From Bacteroidales bacterium UBA1458 (GTDB lineage Bacteria; Bacteroidota; Bacteroidia; Bacteroidales; VadinHA17): 17,883 bases of DNA. The notes under the pieces were generated by a model, which saw only the letters and a list, made by a program, of their open reading frames with translations, was not told the DNA's origin and made no database searches. Shown piece by piece: positions 1-6,813 of this stretch; the stretch's first letter is position 1; each line of letters starts with the position of its first letter. The DNA lies in contig DCSU01000064.1 in assembly GCA_002325785.1 (NCBI GenBank), positions 1 to 17,883 on the forward strand. The letters run 5' to 3'. Made by a program: the position numbers and the translations under genes.

Positions 1-24
1 GCTAACCATCTGAGCTATGGGCCC
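1..24 (-). tRNA. tRNA 5' part, truncated by window edge
   Basis: Read on the minus strand, the first 24 bases give a 5' acceptor strand GGGCCCA, then T8-A9, a D-stem GCTC and a D-loop with AGATGGTTAGC. This is the canonical start of a bacterial elongator tRNA. The D-loop G18-G19 and the T8 position are in place. The anticodon lies outside the window, so the isotype cannot be read; the GGGCC start followed by ATAGCTCAG would fit isoleucine among others. A matching Bacteroidota promoter lies just upstream, which supports a real gene. Confidence 0.85.
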
Positions 25-36
25 TGTCAAACAGGG
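22..36. other. Inverted repeat in the tRNA leader
   Basis: CCCTGT-CAA-ACAGGG is a perfect 6-bp inverted repeat with a 3-base loop. It overlaps the first three bases (GGG) of the tRNA. In the precursor RNA those bases could pair with the leader instead of the acceptor 3' strand. It may only be a processing feature of the 5' leader. Confidence 0.45.
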
Positions 37-38
37 TG

Positions 39-70
39 CAAATATAATACACAATTGAAATATCTGCAAA
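39..70 (-). promoter_or_regulatory. Bacteroidota-type promoter of the tRNA
   Basis: On the minus strand a TTTG (-33 element, positions 67-70) is followed after 20 bases by TATATTTG (-7 element, positions 39-46). This is a full match to the Bacteroidota sigma-factor consensus TTTG / TAnnTTTG. The predicted transcription start would fall a few bases before the tRNA 5' end at position 24. Confidence 0.75.
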
Positions 71-80
71 CCTATTTATC

Positions 81-122
81 AGTCGGCAGTCGGCAGTCAG
101 CAGTCGGGACTGAAGACTGAAG
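81..122. repeat. Degenerate heptad tandem repeat
   Basis: Six consecutive 7-bp units can be read: AGTCGGC, AGTCGGC, AGTCAGC, AGTCGGG, ACTGAAG, ACTGAAG. Two are exact neighbours and the rest keep the 7-bp phase with substitutions. The array lies between the tRNA promoter and the end of the aldolase gene, outside any coding region. It is one of three heptad arrays with different unit sequences in this window. The function is unknown. Confidence 0.8.
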
Positions 123-135
123 GCTGTGGCCTGGC

Positions 136-735
136 CTACTGCCTGTTAATATAATCAAACAGTACCCCTCCCGCCTCATCAAGATCATAGCCGAAGGTGA
201 TAAGCCCGCCACGGTCACCAGCCATCACGATGATCCTCTTCTCAAAGACCTCCGGCTCACTGAAGATGCGTATCATCTCCCGTGCCATGGCCGTGGTGCC
301 GTACTCAACAGACGGGTCAGTGGTGGGAACCTTGTTCATCAGCTCCTCCCACAGCTTCATGGAGTGAACATGAATAATTGCGTTAGTACCAGGATCGGCC
401 GTGTAGATGGCGGCGTGCGTGAGCGACTCCGACGAGGCCTTCAGCGGACCGCTGCACATCACGGCATTATCGTCGATGTTATATGATGATACCTTTACAT
501 AATGCCCCGGCTCAAGCTCCGGGATGTCTCCCGTTGATGAACCGGTGATCATGAACTGCTGCGTTTTTCCTATCCTTATGCTGATGTTCCCGAACCCCAC
601 ACCGTTCTCAAAGGCTCCCACAAGATCAAGATTGAAGAGTATATCCCTCCAGTGATTGATGATCTCATACTGCTCATCGGTGATGACGGAGCCTGACTGA
701 CTCCAGTAACAGTTGAACTTTACAAAACCTTCCAT
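136..735 (-). CDS. Class II aldolase/adducin family protein, probable sugar-1-phosphate aldolase
   Basis: This 199-residue protein has the fuculose-phosphate aldolase fold signature. A GNIS-R phosphate-loop motif lies at residues 49-53, followed by ITGSSTG at 63-69 and the SSE motif, whose Glu103 aligns with the catalytic Glu73 of E. coli FucA. HVH (His122, His124) matches two of the three zinc ligands. The third ligand, a His in characterised enzymes, appears to be Asp174 in MAGDRGG. The gene starts 4 bases after the mtnA stop on the same strand, so the two are almost certainly co-transcribed. That pairing suggests cleavage of 5-methylthioribulose-1-phosphate or 5-deoxyribulose-1-phosphate to DHAP plus an aldehyde, as in the DHAP shunt. 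The substrate is inferred from context only. Alternatives are MtnB-like dehydratase activity (no mtnC, mtnD or mtnW is visible here) or fuculose aldolase. Confidence 0.85.
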   Translation of the reverse strand: MEGFVKFNCYWSQSGSVITDEQYEIINHWRDILFNLDLVGAFENGVGFGNISIRIGKTQQFMITGSSTGDIPELEPGHYVKVSSYNIDDNAVMCSGPLKASSESLTHAAIYTADPGTNAIIHVHSMKLWEELMNKVPTTDPSVEYGTTAMAREMIRIFSEPEVFEKRIIVMAGDRGGLITFGYDLDEAGGVLFDYINRQ

Positions 736-739
736 ATAA

Positions 740-1798
740 TTATGCTAATATTTTTAAAATTGAATCCCTGTTCGCCCTGCATACCCCCCGGTCAGTAATT
801 ATCGCGGTGATCAGACGTGCGGGCGTAACGTCAAATCCGTAATTCGATACCGGAATATTTTCCGGAGCAATATTTATGCCATCAATCTTTCTCACCTCAT
901 CTCCGTCGCGCTCTTCAATGACAATCTGATTCGGATCATCAATTGACATGTCAAATGTCGAAACCGGGAAGGCCGAATAAAACGGAATGCCATTATCGTT
1001 GGCCGCCAGAGCCTTGAGATAGGTGCCGGTCTTGTTCGCCACATCCCCTGATGCCGTCGCCCTGTCGCATCCCACTATGACCATGTCAACCATGCCGTTC
1101 TGCATCAGGTGGCCTCCGGCATTGTCCGTGATGAGCGTGCACGGGACACCGTGATTGCTCAACTCCCAGGCTGTCAGACGACTCCCCTGGTTTCGGGGAC
1201 GCGTCTCGTCAATCCACACATGTACCTTTATCCCGCGATCGTGAGCCAGATATACCGGCGCCAGCGCGGTGCCGTAATCGACACAGGCCAGCCACCCTGC
1301 ATTGCAGTGCGTAAGAATATTGACCACCTCGCCTCCCTTTTTAATGCTTATCTCCTCTATGAGCGGCAGTCCGTGCACACCTATGCTCCGGCTTCTCTCC
1401 GCCTCATCGTCGCACAGTCCCTGTGCAGCCCGGTGCATGACGCCGGCATCCGGATAACTTTTCAGAACCTCCGTCATGTAGTCAACAGCCCACGCAAGAT
1501 TGACCGCGGTGGGTCTTGTTGCCTTAAGCTTATGGGCATCAATCATCACTGAGGAGTAAATATCATTATCGCTGCTGTGCGCAAGGAAGGAGAGATATAC
1601 TCCCCATGCCGCTGCAGCCCCGATAAGAGGAGCACCCCTGACAGCCATGCTGCTGATAGCATCACATACCTCGCCAGAACTCCTGAGAGTCATCACTTCA
1701 AATGAAAATGGCAGTTTCCGCTGATCAATCACATGTACCGACCCCGGGTCTGCCACCTCATGCCAGATACTCCTGAAATCTTTTTCCCCAACCTTCAT
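740..1798 (-). CDS. mtnA: S-methyl-5-thioribose-1-phosphate isomerase
   Basis: MtnA converts the aldose 5-methylthioribose-1-phosphate to the ketose 5-methylthioribulose-1-phosphate in the cytosol; some relatives also accept 5-deoxyribose-1-phosphate. The 352-residue length is normal for the family. Conserved blocks are RGAPLIG near residue 55, LTHCNAG with the catalytic Cys near 165, the DETRP..QGSRLTAWEL block near 198-213, ITDNAGG near 224-229, and GCDR with the catalytic Asp near 245. The start is taken as the ATG at 1798; a GTG codon lies directly before it (1799-1801) and would add one residue. The gene is the first of a two-gene operon with the class II aldolase. It lies divergent to a TetR-type gene, a common arrangement for a local regulator, but nothing shows that the regulator acts on it. 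No methylthioribose kinase or MTA phosphorylase is present in the window. Confidence 0.95.
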   Translation of the reverse strand: MKVGEKDFRSIWHEVADPGSVHVIDQRKLPFSFEVMTLRSSGEVCDAISSMAVRGAPLIGAAAAWGVYLSFLAHSSDNDIYSSVMIDAHKLKATRPTAVNLAWAVDYMTEVLKSYPDAGVMHRAAQGLCDDEAERSRSIGVHGLPLIEEISIKKGGEVVNILTHCNAGWLACVDYGTALAPVYLAHDRGIKVHVWIDETRPRNQGSRLTAWELSNHGVPCTLITDNAGGHLMQNGMVDMVIVGCDRATASGDVANKTGTYLKALAANDNGIPFYSAFPVSTFDMSIDDPNQIVIEERDGDEVRKIDGINIAPENIPVSNYGFDVTPARLITAIITDRGVCRANRDSILKILA

Positions 1799-1939
1799 CA
1801 CAAAAATACCCCACCGGGATTAATGCGTAAAATTAAGAATAATTACACTGATTTTGATTATCAGCATGTTCACATAATTTGTTAAAACTCATTTTCGACT
1901 TTCCGACCCGTTTGTTCTACATAATTTGAATGAATTGAT

Positions 1940-1947
1940 TATTTTTG
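1940..1947 (+). promoter_or_regulatory. -7 box of the TetR-type gene
   Basis: TATTTTTG is a full match to the Bacteroidota -7 consensus TAnnTTTG and ends 16 bases before the ATG. The nearest plausible TTTG -33 element (within CGTTTGTT, around 1911-1914) is 25 bases upstream, longer than usual, so the -33 part is uncertain. The predicted leader is only about 10 bases long. Confidence 0.55.
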
Positions 1948-1963
1948 CATTAGAATAAAATTC

Positions 1964-2545
1964 ATGGTCAACAAAGAGGAATACAGGACTAGGATTATCC
2001 TGACAGCCAGCAAGATCTTCAGTCATTACGGCTTCAGGAAGACCACCATGGAAGAGATCTCAAGGGCGCTGAAAAAGGGGAAGAGCTCCATCTATTACTA
2101 TTTTGCCAGCAAGGAGGAGATATTTGAGGCGGTAGTACTTTATGAGGCAAACCAGCTTCGCACGCAGCTCACCACTGCTATCAAGGAGGTGGACTCGCCC
2201 CAGGAAAAGCTTCGCATTTACATATATGTGAGGATGAAGGCGTTTGCCAAGCTCTCGAACTATTACAACGCCGTCTTCGACAAGAACCTTGATCATTATG
2301 AATTCATAGAAAAGATCAGGTCAAGATATGACCGTGAGGAGCTGGCCATCCTCAGGCTGCTGGTCTATGTGGGCAATACGAGGGGTATCTTCAGGGTTGA
2401 AGCAAGCGAGTATACCGCGATGGCAATACAGACTATGCTTAAAGGAATGGAAGTTCCACTTTTCTGGCGCAAGCGCGATATAGACATCAATGACCGCCTT
2501 GAGGCCATTCTGAACCTTATCTTCAACGGTATTAACAAGAGGTAG
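1964..2545 (+). CDS. TetR/AcrR family transcriptional regulator
   Basis: This 193-residue protein starts with the TetR DNA-binding domain. ILTASKIFSHYGFRKTTMEE is the typical helix 1-2 pattern (residues 12-31), followed by the helix-turn-helix and the SSIYYYFASKEEIF signature (41-54). The C-terminal two thirds is a diverged ligand-binding and dimerisation region, so the effector cannot be named. The family usually acts as a ligand-released repressor of itself or of a neighbouring gene. The gene is divergent from mtnA-aldolase with a 165-base spacer that could hold an operator, and convergent with lgt. No clear palindromic operator was identified in the spacer. Confidence 0.92.
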   Translation: MVNKEEYRTRIILTASKIFSHYGFRKTTMEEISRALKKGKSSIYYYFASKEEIFEAVVLYEANQLRTQLTTAIKEVDSPQEKLRIYIYVRMKAFAKLSNYYNAVFDKNLDHYEFIEKIRSRYDREELAILRLLVYVGNTRGIFRVEASEYTAMAIQTMLKGMEVPLFWRKRDIDINDRLEAILNLIFNGINKR

Positions 2546-2627
2546 TCCGGTCCTTGTTTTCCCCCGTATTTGCAAATGGCATCCAGCCCTGTGTTTCCCC
2601 CCGTAACAACAAGATGCCGTCTGGCTA

Positions 2628-3443
2628 TTATTTTTTCTTCCCCGTAGTTACGGGAACCGGTTTCCTTGTGAATGCCCATACAAGCAGCGCCACTCCGGCG
2701 ATAACAAGCGGAATACTGAGCAACTGACCCATATTGAGATTCATCCCTGCCTCGAAAGCAACCTGGTCCTCCTTGACATACTCAACCAGGAACCTGAATC
2801 CGAATACCATGATGAGGAATAAGCCGAAAAGCAGGCCGGGCTTCTGTTTCCCCTTGTTCTTCCAGTAGACCAACATCAGCACGCCGAAGGTAGTGAGGTA
2901 GGCCAACGCTTCATATATCTGTGTCGGATGCTTTGGCGCTGTCTCTCCGTTACGGAGGAACACGAATCCCCACGGAAGGGTTGTCTCCACCCCGTAAATC
3001 TCGGAGTTCATCAGGTTCCCGAGACGTATCAGTACTCCGGCCAGGGCAACCACTATCACCACGCGGTCAATTGCCCAGATGAACGGTTTCCTCTCCTTCC
3101 TGACGAAGAGCCATATTGCCAGTGGGATCCCGATGGCAGCCCCGTGACTGGCCAGTCCACCGTGCCATACCTTCAGTATCTCGAACGGGTTGGCAAGATA
3201 GTAGGCAGGCTCATAAAAGAGACAGTGACCGAGCCTGGCGCCGACGATTGTTCCCACGGCAACATAGACGGTGAGCCTGTCGAGCGTAGTGTCGCTCAGT
3301 CCCTCATTTTTGAAGATATTCCTCATGATGTAATATCCGAATACAAATCCTGATGCGAAAAGCAGGCCGTACCATCTTACTGCAAAGTTGCCGATGCGGA
3401 AGATCTCCGGATCAACATTCCAAGGAATTATCTGAAGTTCCAT
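2628..3443 (-). CDS. lgt: Prolipoprotein diacylglyceryl transferase
   Basis: Lgt transfers a diacylglyceryl group from phosphatidylglycerol to the lipobox cysteine of prolipoproteins at the inner membrane. The 271-residue protein has about seven hydrophobic segments. Family motifs are WHGGLASHG (residues 93-101, with the His corresponding to the essential His103 of E. coli) and the Lgt signature IRLGNLMNSE with Arg140, Asn143 and Glu148. HPTQIYEA (172-179) and the FRFLVEY block (216-222) with its conserved Arg also match. The C-terminal tail is short and lysine-rich. The gene is divergent from a lipoprotein gene at 3571 whose product would be its substrate; this proximity may be coincidental because Lgt serves all lipoproteins. 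Confidence 0.97.
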   Translation of the reverse strand: MELQIIPWNVDPEIFRIGNFAVRWYGLLFASGFVFGYYIMRNIFKNEGLSDTTLDRLTVYVAVGTIVGARLGHCLFYEPAYYLANPFEILKVWHGGLASHGAAIGIPLAIWLFVRKERKPFIWAIDRVVIVVALAGVLIRLGNLMNSEIYGVETTLPWGFVFLRNGETAPKHPTQIYEALAYLTTFGVLMLVYWKNKGKQKPGLLFGLFLIMVFGFRFLVEYVKEDQVAFEAGMNLNMGQLLSIPLVIAGVALLVWAFTRKPVPVTTGKKK

Positions 3444-3462
3444 TGTTCTGGTGTTTGGGATA

Positions 3463-3470
3463 CAAATTTA
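3463..3470 (-). promoter_or_regulatory. -7 box of lgt
   Basis: On the minus strand this reads TAAATTTG, a full TAnnTTTG match 19 bases before the lgt ATG. No convincing TTTG -33 element was found at the usual distance, so it is supported only by the -7 match and the position. Confidence 0.5.
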
Positions 3471-3556
3471 AATAAAAAACCAACAGCGAAACTTTAAGGG
3501 CCGCAAAGATAAGGTTACACGGAAGCTTCATCCTGTTTAAATATCGAAATTTGATG

Positions 3557-3564
3557 TAAGTTTG
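3557..3564 (+). promoter_or_regulatory. -7 box very close to the lipoprotein start
   Basis: TAAGTTTG matches TAnnTTTG and ends only 6 bases before the GTG start at 3571. If it is used, the transcript would start at or within a few bases of the start codon, giving a leaderless or nearly leaderless message. No clear -33 TTTG lies at the right distance. Confidence 0.4.
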
Positions 3565-3570
3565 TAAGCG

Positions 3571-5370
3571 GTGGATCACAGGAGATACATATCAGGAAGT
3601 CTGGGCGCAGCGGCCCTGCTAATGCTCTTTATACTGTCTTGTGCCAAGATCAGCTCTCCTTCCGGCGGGCCTAAGGATAATGATCCGCCGGTCATCCTGA
3701 AAAGCCAGCCCGAGCCCGGTACGGTAATGTTTACGGGTAAGGAGTTCCTGGTCGATTTTGACGAATTCGTCGTTCTTGACAGGATTACCGACAAGTTCAT
3801 GGTTTCGCCTCCTCTTGCAACCCGGCCCGAGGTAAAGCTTAAGGGCAAGAGCCTGTTGGTGACATGGGATGAGGAGCTGGCAGACAGTACCACCTATACA
3901 TTCTTTTTCCAGGATGCCATTCGAGACAACAATGAAGGCAACCCCATACCCAACTACCAGTATGTCTTTTCCACGGGTCCCGTGCTTGATTCTCTCTCAC
4001 TCACCGGCAATGTGTTTGGCGCCCTCGACCTTGAGATTGTGGAGGATGTCACCGTGATGATGTATTCCAATCTCACCGACAGTGCTCCGCGCACTCTCCT
4101 TCCATCATATATTTCTCGTCCCGACCCGTCAGGCGGATTCATGATCAGCAATATTAAGCCCGGTCAGTACCGGCTCTATGCCCTGAAGGACCTTAACGGC
4201 AACAAGCTCTACGATCTTGACGACGAGGTCTTTGCCTTCTGCGACTCGGTCATCAGAATCACCCCGGAGGACTATTATTCTATCGCGCTTGACTCGGTAA
4301 AGTATAAGCCGGCCAACGCCACCGAGACAACCAAACCGGATGTCTTCCTCTTCGGGCTTCACAGGCTCTATGCCTTCCAGCAGGAGCCCAGGAAGCAGTA
4401 TCTTAAGTTTACTGAGAGGAAGAGTGCATGGTCAGCCGGCTTCGGGCTGGCGATGCCTGCCGACACAGGGCAGGTGTCTGTAACCATTACCGGCGCCTCC
4501 CCGGAGTCGTGGTATATGGAGACCAATGCTGCCCGTGACACGTTTATGCTATGGATCACTGATCCGGAGGTCTACGGCATCGATATGCTGGAGACTCTGC
4601 TTACCTATCCCTTCACCGACAGCACCGGGACTCTCATTGCGAGGACCGATACGCTTAACCTCCGGTACACCAAACCACCCACACCCAGGGGAGGCGCCGG
4701 CAGGATGCCTCCGTTGCCGCTTACCACGAACCTCACCGGCAAACTGAGACCTGGCACTGAGCCCATATTCAGATCCACCACACCCCTGACTGACCCGGAC
4801 ACATCATTGATAACGCTTATTCAGACCCTGGATTCTGTACAAACAGAGCTTACCTATTCATTTATAAGGGACAGCATTACAGCGCGCCGCATCATGATGA
4901 GAGCCGCGCTGACACCTGGCGGCTCCTACTCGATGGTCTGCCTGGCCGGCGCTTTTCGGGATATCTACGGTAACGCCACCGACTCAACAAACTACAAGTT
5001 CTCGATTGCCACCACTGAGGATTACGGAAGCATTAAGGTAAAGCTTTCGGGCTATGAGGGGGATGTCATCATCCAGCTTATCGCAGACAAGGAAAAGATC
5101 GTCAGGCAGGCTTACCTGAAAAGCCCCGGGGAGATTGATTTCCCGCTTCTTGAAAAGGGACGCTACAGGCTGAAGGCTGTTTATGACCTTGATTCAAACA
5201 AGGTATGGACCACAGGCAATTATCACTTCAAAAGAAACCCGGAGCCGGTTACCTATTATGAGGGTGAACTGGACGTCAAGATCAACTGGGCGCTGGAGCA
5301 GGACTGGGACCTGGGGGTGATGTACGTAAAGGATCTCTCGCTGAGGAATAAACCGGCAACAAAAAGATAA
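3571..5370 (+). CDS. Ig-like domain (SbsA/Big_5) lipoprotein
   Basis: This 599-residue lipoprotein has a short basic N-terminus, a hydrophobic stretch (residues 11-22) and a lipobox ILSC with Cys24 as the lipidated residue. The SPSGGPKDNDPP sequence that follows is a hallmark of a widespread Bacteroidota surface lipoprotein family with an N-terminal SbsA-type Ig-like domain (about residues 38-115). Further in, two beta-rich segments carry similar ends, GQYRLYALKDLNGNKLYD (about 197-214) and GRYRLKAVYDLDSNKVW (about 530-546), each with an acidic run that could bind calcium. The function is not known; a structural or binding role at the outer membrane is likely. The start is GTG, because an in-frame TAA lies two codons upstream and no earlier ATG fits the signal peptide. 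The stop is 4 bases before the GH125 gene, so they may be co-transcribed. Confidence 0.85.
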   Translation: MDHRRYISGSLGAAALLMLFILSCAKISSPSGGPKDNDPPVILKSQPEPGTVMFTGKEFLVDFDEFVVLDRITDKFMVSPPLATRPEVKLKGKSLLVTWDEELADSTTYTFFFQDAIRDNNEGNPIPNYQYVFSTGPVLDSLSLTGNVFGALDLEIVEDVTVMMYSNLTDSAPRTLLPSYISRPDPSGGFMISNIKPGQYRLYALKDLNGNKLYDLDDEVFAFCDSVIRITPEDYYSIALDSVKYKPANATETTKPDVFLFGLHRLYAFQQEPRKQYLKFTERKSAWSAGFGLAMPADTGQVSVTITGASPESWYMETNAARDTFMLWITDPEVYGIDMLETLLTYPFTDSTGTLIARTDTLNLRYTKPPTPRGGAGRMPPLPLTTNLTGKLRPGTEPIFRSTTPLTDPDTSLITLIQTLDSVQTELTYSFIRDSITARRIMMRAALTPGGSYSMVCLAGAFRDIYGNATDSTNYKFSIATTEDYGSIKVKLSGYEGDVIIQLIADKEKIVRQAYLKSPGEIDFPLLEKGRYRLKAVYDLDSNKVWTTGNYHFKRNPEPVTYYEGELDVKINWALEQDWDLGVMYVKDLSLRNKPATKR

Positions 5371-5374
5371 ACAC

Positions 5375-6802
5375 ATGGCAACACGTCGCAGGTTCATCAG
5401 AAATACCGTTGTGGCAGGTGCGGCCATCACTGCCGGTGTTCCGGCATTTTCAACGGGGAGGGCTGCCAAACGGACATCAAACAGGCCGGCATCAAGGCTC
5501 CGTAAGTTCCGCAGCAAGGCCGTGGAGGATACCATCAGGGAGATAGAGTCATTCCTTGGCGACACCGAGCTTGCATGGCTCTTTGGAAACTGTTTTCCCA
5601 ACACTCTTGATACCACCGTCAATTTCTCCGTCAAGGAAAACAAGCCTGACACATTCGTCATCACGGGAGATATCAATGCCATGTGGCTGCGTGATTCCAC
5701 CGCCCAGGTATGGCCATACATATCCCTTACAGCCGGCGATGCGGATCTGAAGGAGCTGATAGCCGGAGTCATCAACCGCCAGGTGAAGTGTATTCACATC
5801 GACCCTTACGCCAATGCCTTCAACGACGGTCCGGGACAGAGTGAATGGATGAGTGATCTGACTGACATGAAGCCTGAGCTTCATGAGCGCAAGTGGGAGA
5901 TAGATTCTCTCTGTTATCCTGTCAGGCTGGCTCACGGTTACTGGAAGGCCACCGGTGACACCTCGGTGTTTGACGCCGCATGGGCCTCGGCCATGAATCT
6001 GATAATAAAGACATTCCGTCAGCAGCAACGCAAAGACGAACCCGGACCGTACCGTTTCCAGAGGGTAACAGGGTGGCAGACTGACACCGTTGCCGGCGGC
6101 GGCTTCGGCAACCCGGTAAACCCGGTCGGGCTGATCGTATCCATCTTCAGGCCGTCGGATGATGCAGCCATCTGGCCCTTCCTGATACCTTCGAACTATT
6201 TTGCAGTGAAGTCGCTAAGGCAAATAGCGGAGATTGCTTCAGCCGTTATCAGGGATGAGGCGCTGGCTGCCGAAGCCGCCGCCCTTGCCGGGGAGGTTGA
6301 GACTGCCCTTGTAAAATACGCCAGGGCTATCCATCCGCAGCACGGAGAGGTCATACCCTATGAGACAGACGGGTATTACAATTACAATTTCATGGATGAT
6401 GCCAACGTGCCGAGCCTGCTGAGCATGCCCTATCTCGGAACCATCGATCGCAATGACCCGCTCTATCTCCGCACCAGGAGTTTTGTGCTGAGCAAAAGCA
6501 ATCCCTATTATTTCTCCGGCATTGGCGGTCACGGTGTGGGCAGTCCGCATACCGGTCTTAACCGAATATGGCCGATAGCCATCACCATGAGGGCTCTTAC
6601 GGCCAGCAACGATTACGATATTGTCTCATCACTCAAGATGCTTGCAAACACCCATGCTGCCACCGGATTCATGCATGAGTCGTTCCTAAAGGATGACCCC
6701 ACCCGGTACACCAGGAAGTGGTTTGCCTGGGCCAACACGCTTTTCGGTGAGCTGGTGCTCGAGACATACAGAACCAAACCTGAACTGCTGAAAGAAATTT
6801 AA
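5375..6802 (+). CDS. GH125 exo-alpha-1,6-mannosidase, Tat-exported
   Basis: This 475-residue protein belongs to glycoside hydrolase family 125 (metal-independent alpha-mannosidase), whose characterised members remove terminal alpha-1,6-linked mannose from N-glycans or yeast mannan by inversion. Family blocks seen are GDINAMWLRDSTAQ (98-111), NRQVKCIHIDPYANAFN (134-150), the FRPSDD block (258-263) with Asp262 as probable general acid, and GFMHESF (431-437) with Glu435 as probable base. The 173-residue spacing between the two matches that of the catalytic Asp220/Glu393 pair of the Clostridium perfringens enzyme. The N-terminus RRRFIRNTVVAGAA is a twin-arginine signal, so the enzyme is probably exported folded to the periplasm. 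The gene starts 4 bases after the lipoprotein stop and is followed after 11 bases by a ROK kinase gene. That suggests the kinase may act on a released sugar. Confidence 0.93.
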   Translation: MATRRRFIRNTVVAGAAITAGVPAFSTGRAAKRTSNRPASRLRKFRSKAVEDTIREIESFLGDTELAWLFGNCFPNTLDTTVNFSVKENKPDTFVITGDINAMWLRDSTAQVWPYISLTAGDADLKELIAGVINRQVKCIHIDPYANAFNDGPGQSEWMSDLTDMKPELHERKWEIDSLCYPVRLAHGYWKATGDTSVFDAAWASAMNLIIKTFRQQQRKDEPGPYRFQRVTGWQTDTVAGGGFGNPVNPVGLIVSIFRPSDDAAIWPFLIPSNYFAVKSLRQIAEIASAVIRDEALAAEAAALAGEVETALVKYARAIHPQHGEVIPYETDGYYNYNFMDDANVPSLLSMPYLGTIDRNDPLYLRTRSFVLSKSNPYYFSGIGGHGVGSPHTGLNRIWPIAITMRALTASNDYDIVSSLKMLANTHAATGFMHESFLKDDPTRYTRKWFAWANTLFGELVLETYRTKPELLKEI

Positions 6803-6813
6803 AAAGAGATTAT

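Noticed and set aside
1109..1552. Plus-strand open frame of 147 codons inside mtnA
   Set aside because: It lies fully antisense to the conserved core of mtnA and its translation shows no recognisable motif.
1801..1808. TATTTTTG on the minus strand as the mtnA promoter
   Set aside because: It matches the -7 consensus but touches the start codon, so transcription would begin inside the gene.
1894..1910. TTCGACTTTCCGACCCG as another heptad array upstream of the TetR-type gene
   Set aside because: Only two imperfect units can be read, which is within chance.
2578..2618. GGCATC/GATGCC inverted repeat as a terminator between the TetR-type gene and lgt
   Set aside because: The arms are only 6 bp with a 29-base loop, too weak to support a terminator call.
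5194..5775. Minus-strand open frame of 193 codons across the lipoprotein/GH125 junction
   Set aside because: It overlaps the ends of two supported genes on the other strand and shows no motif.
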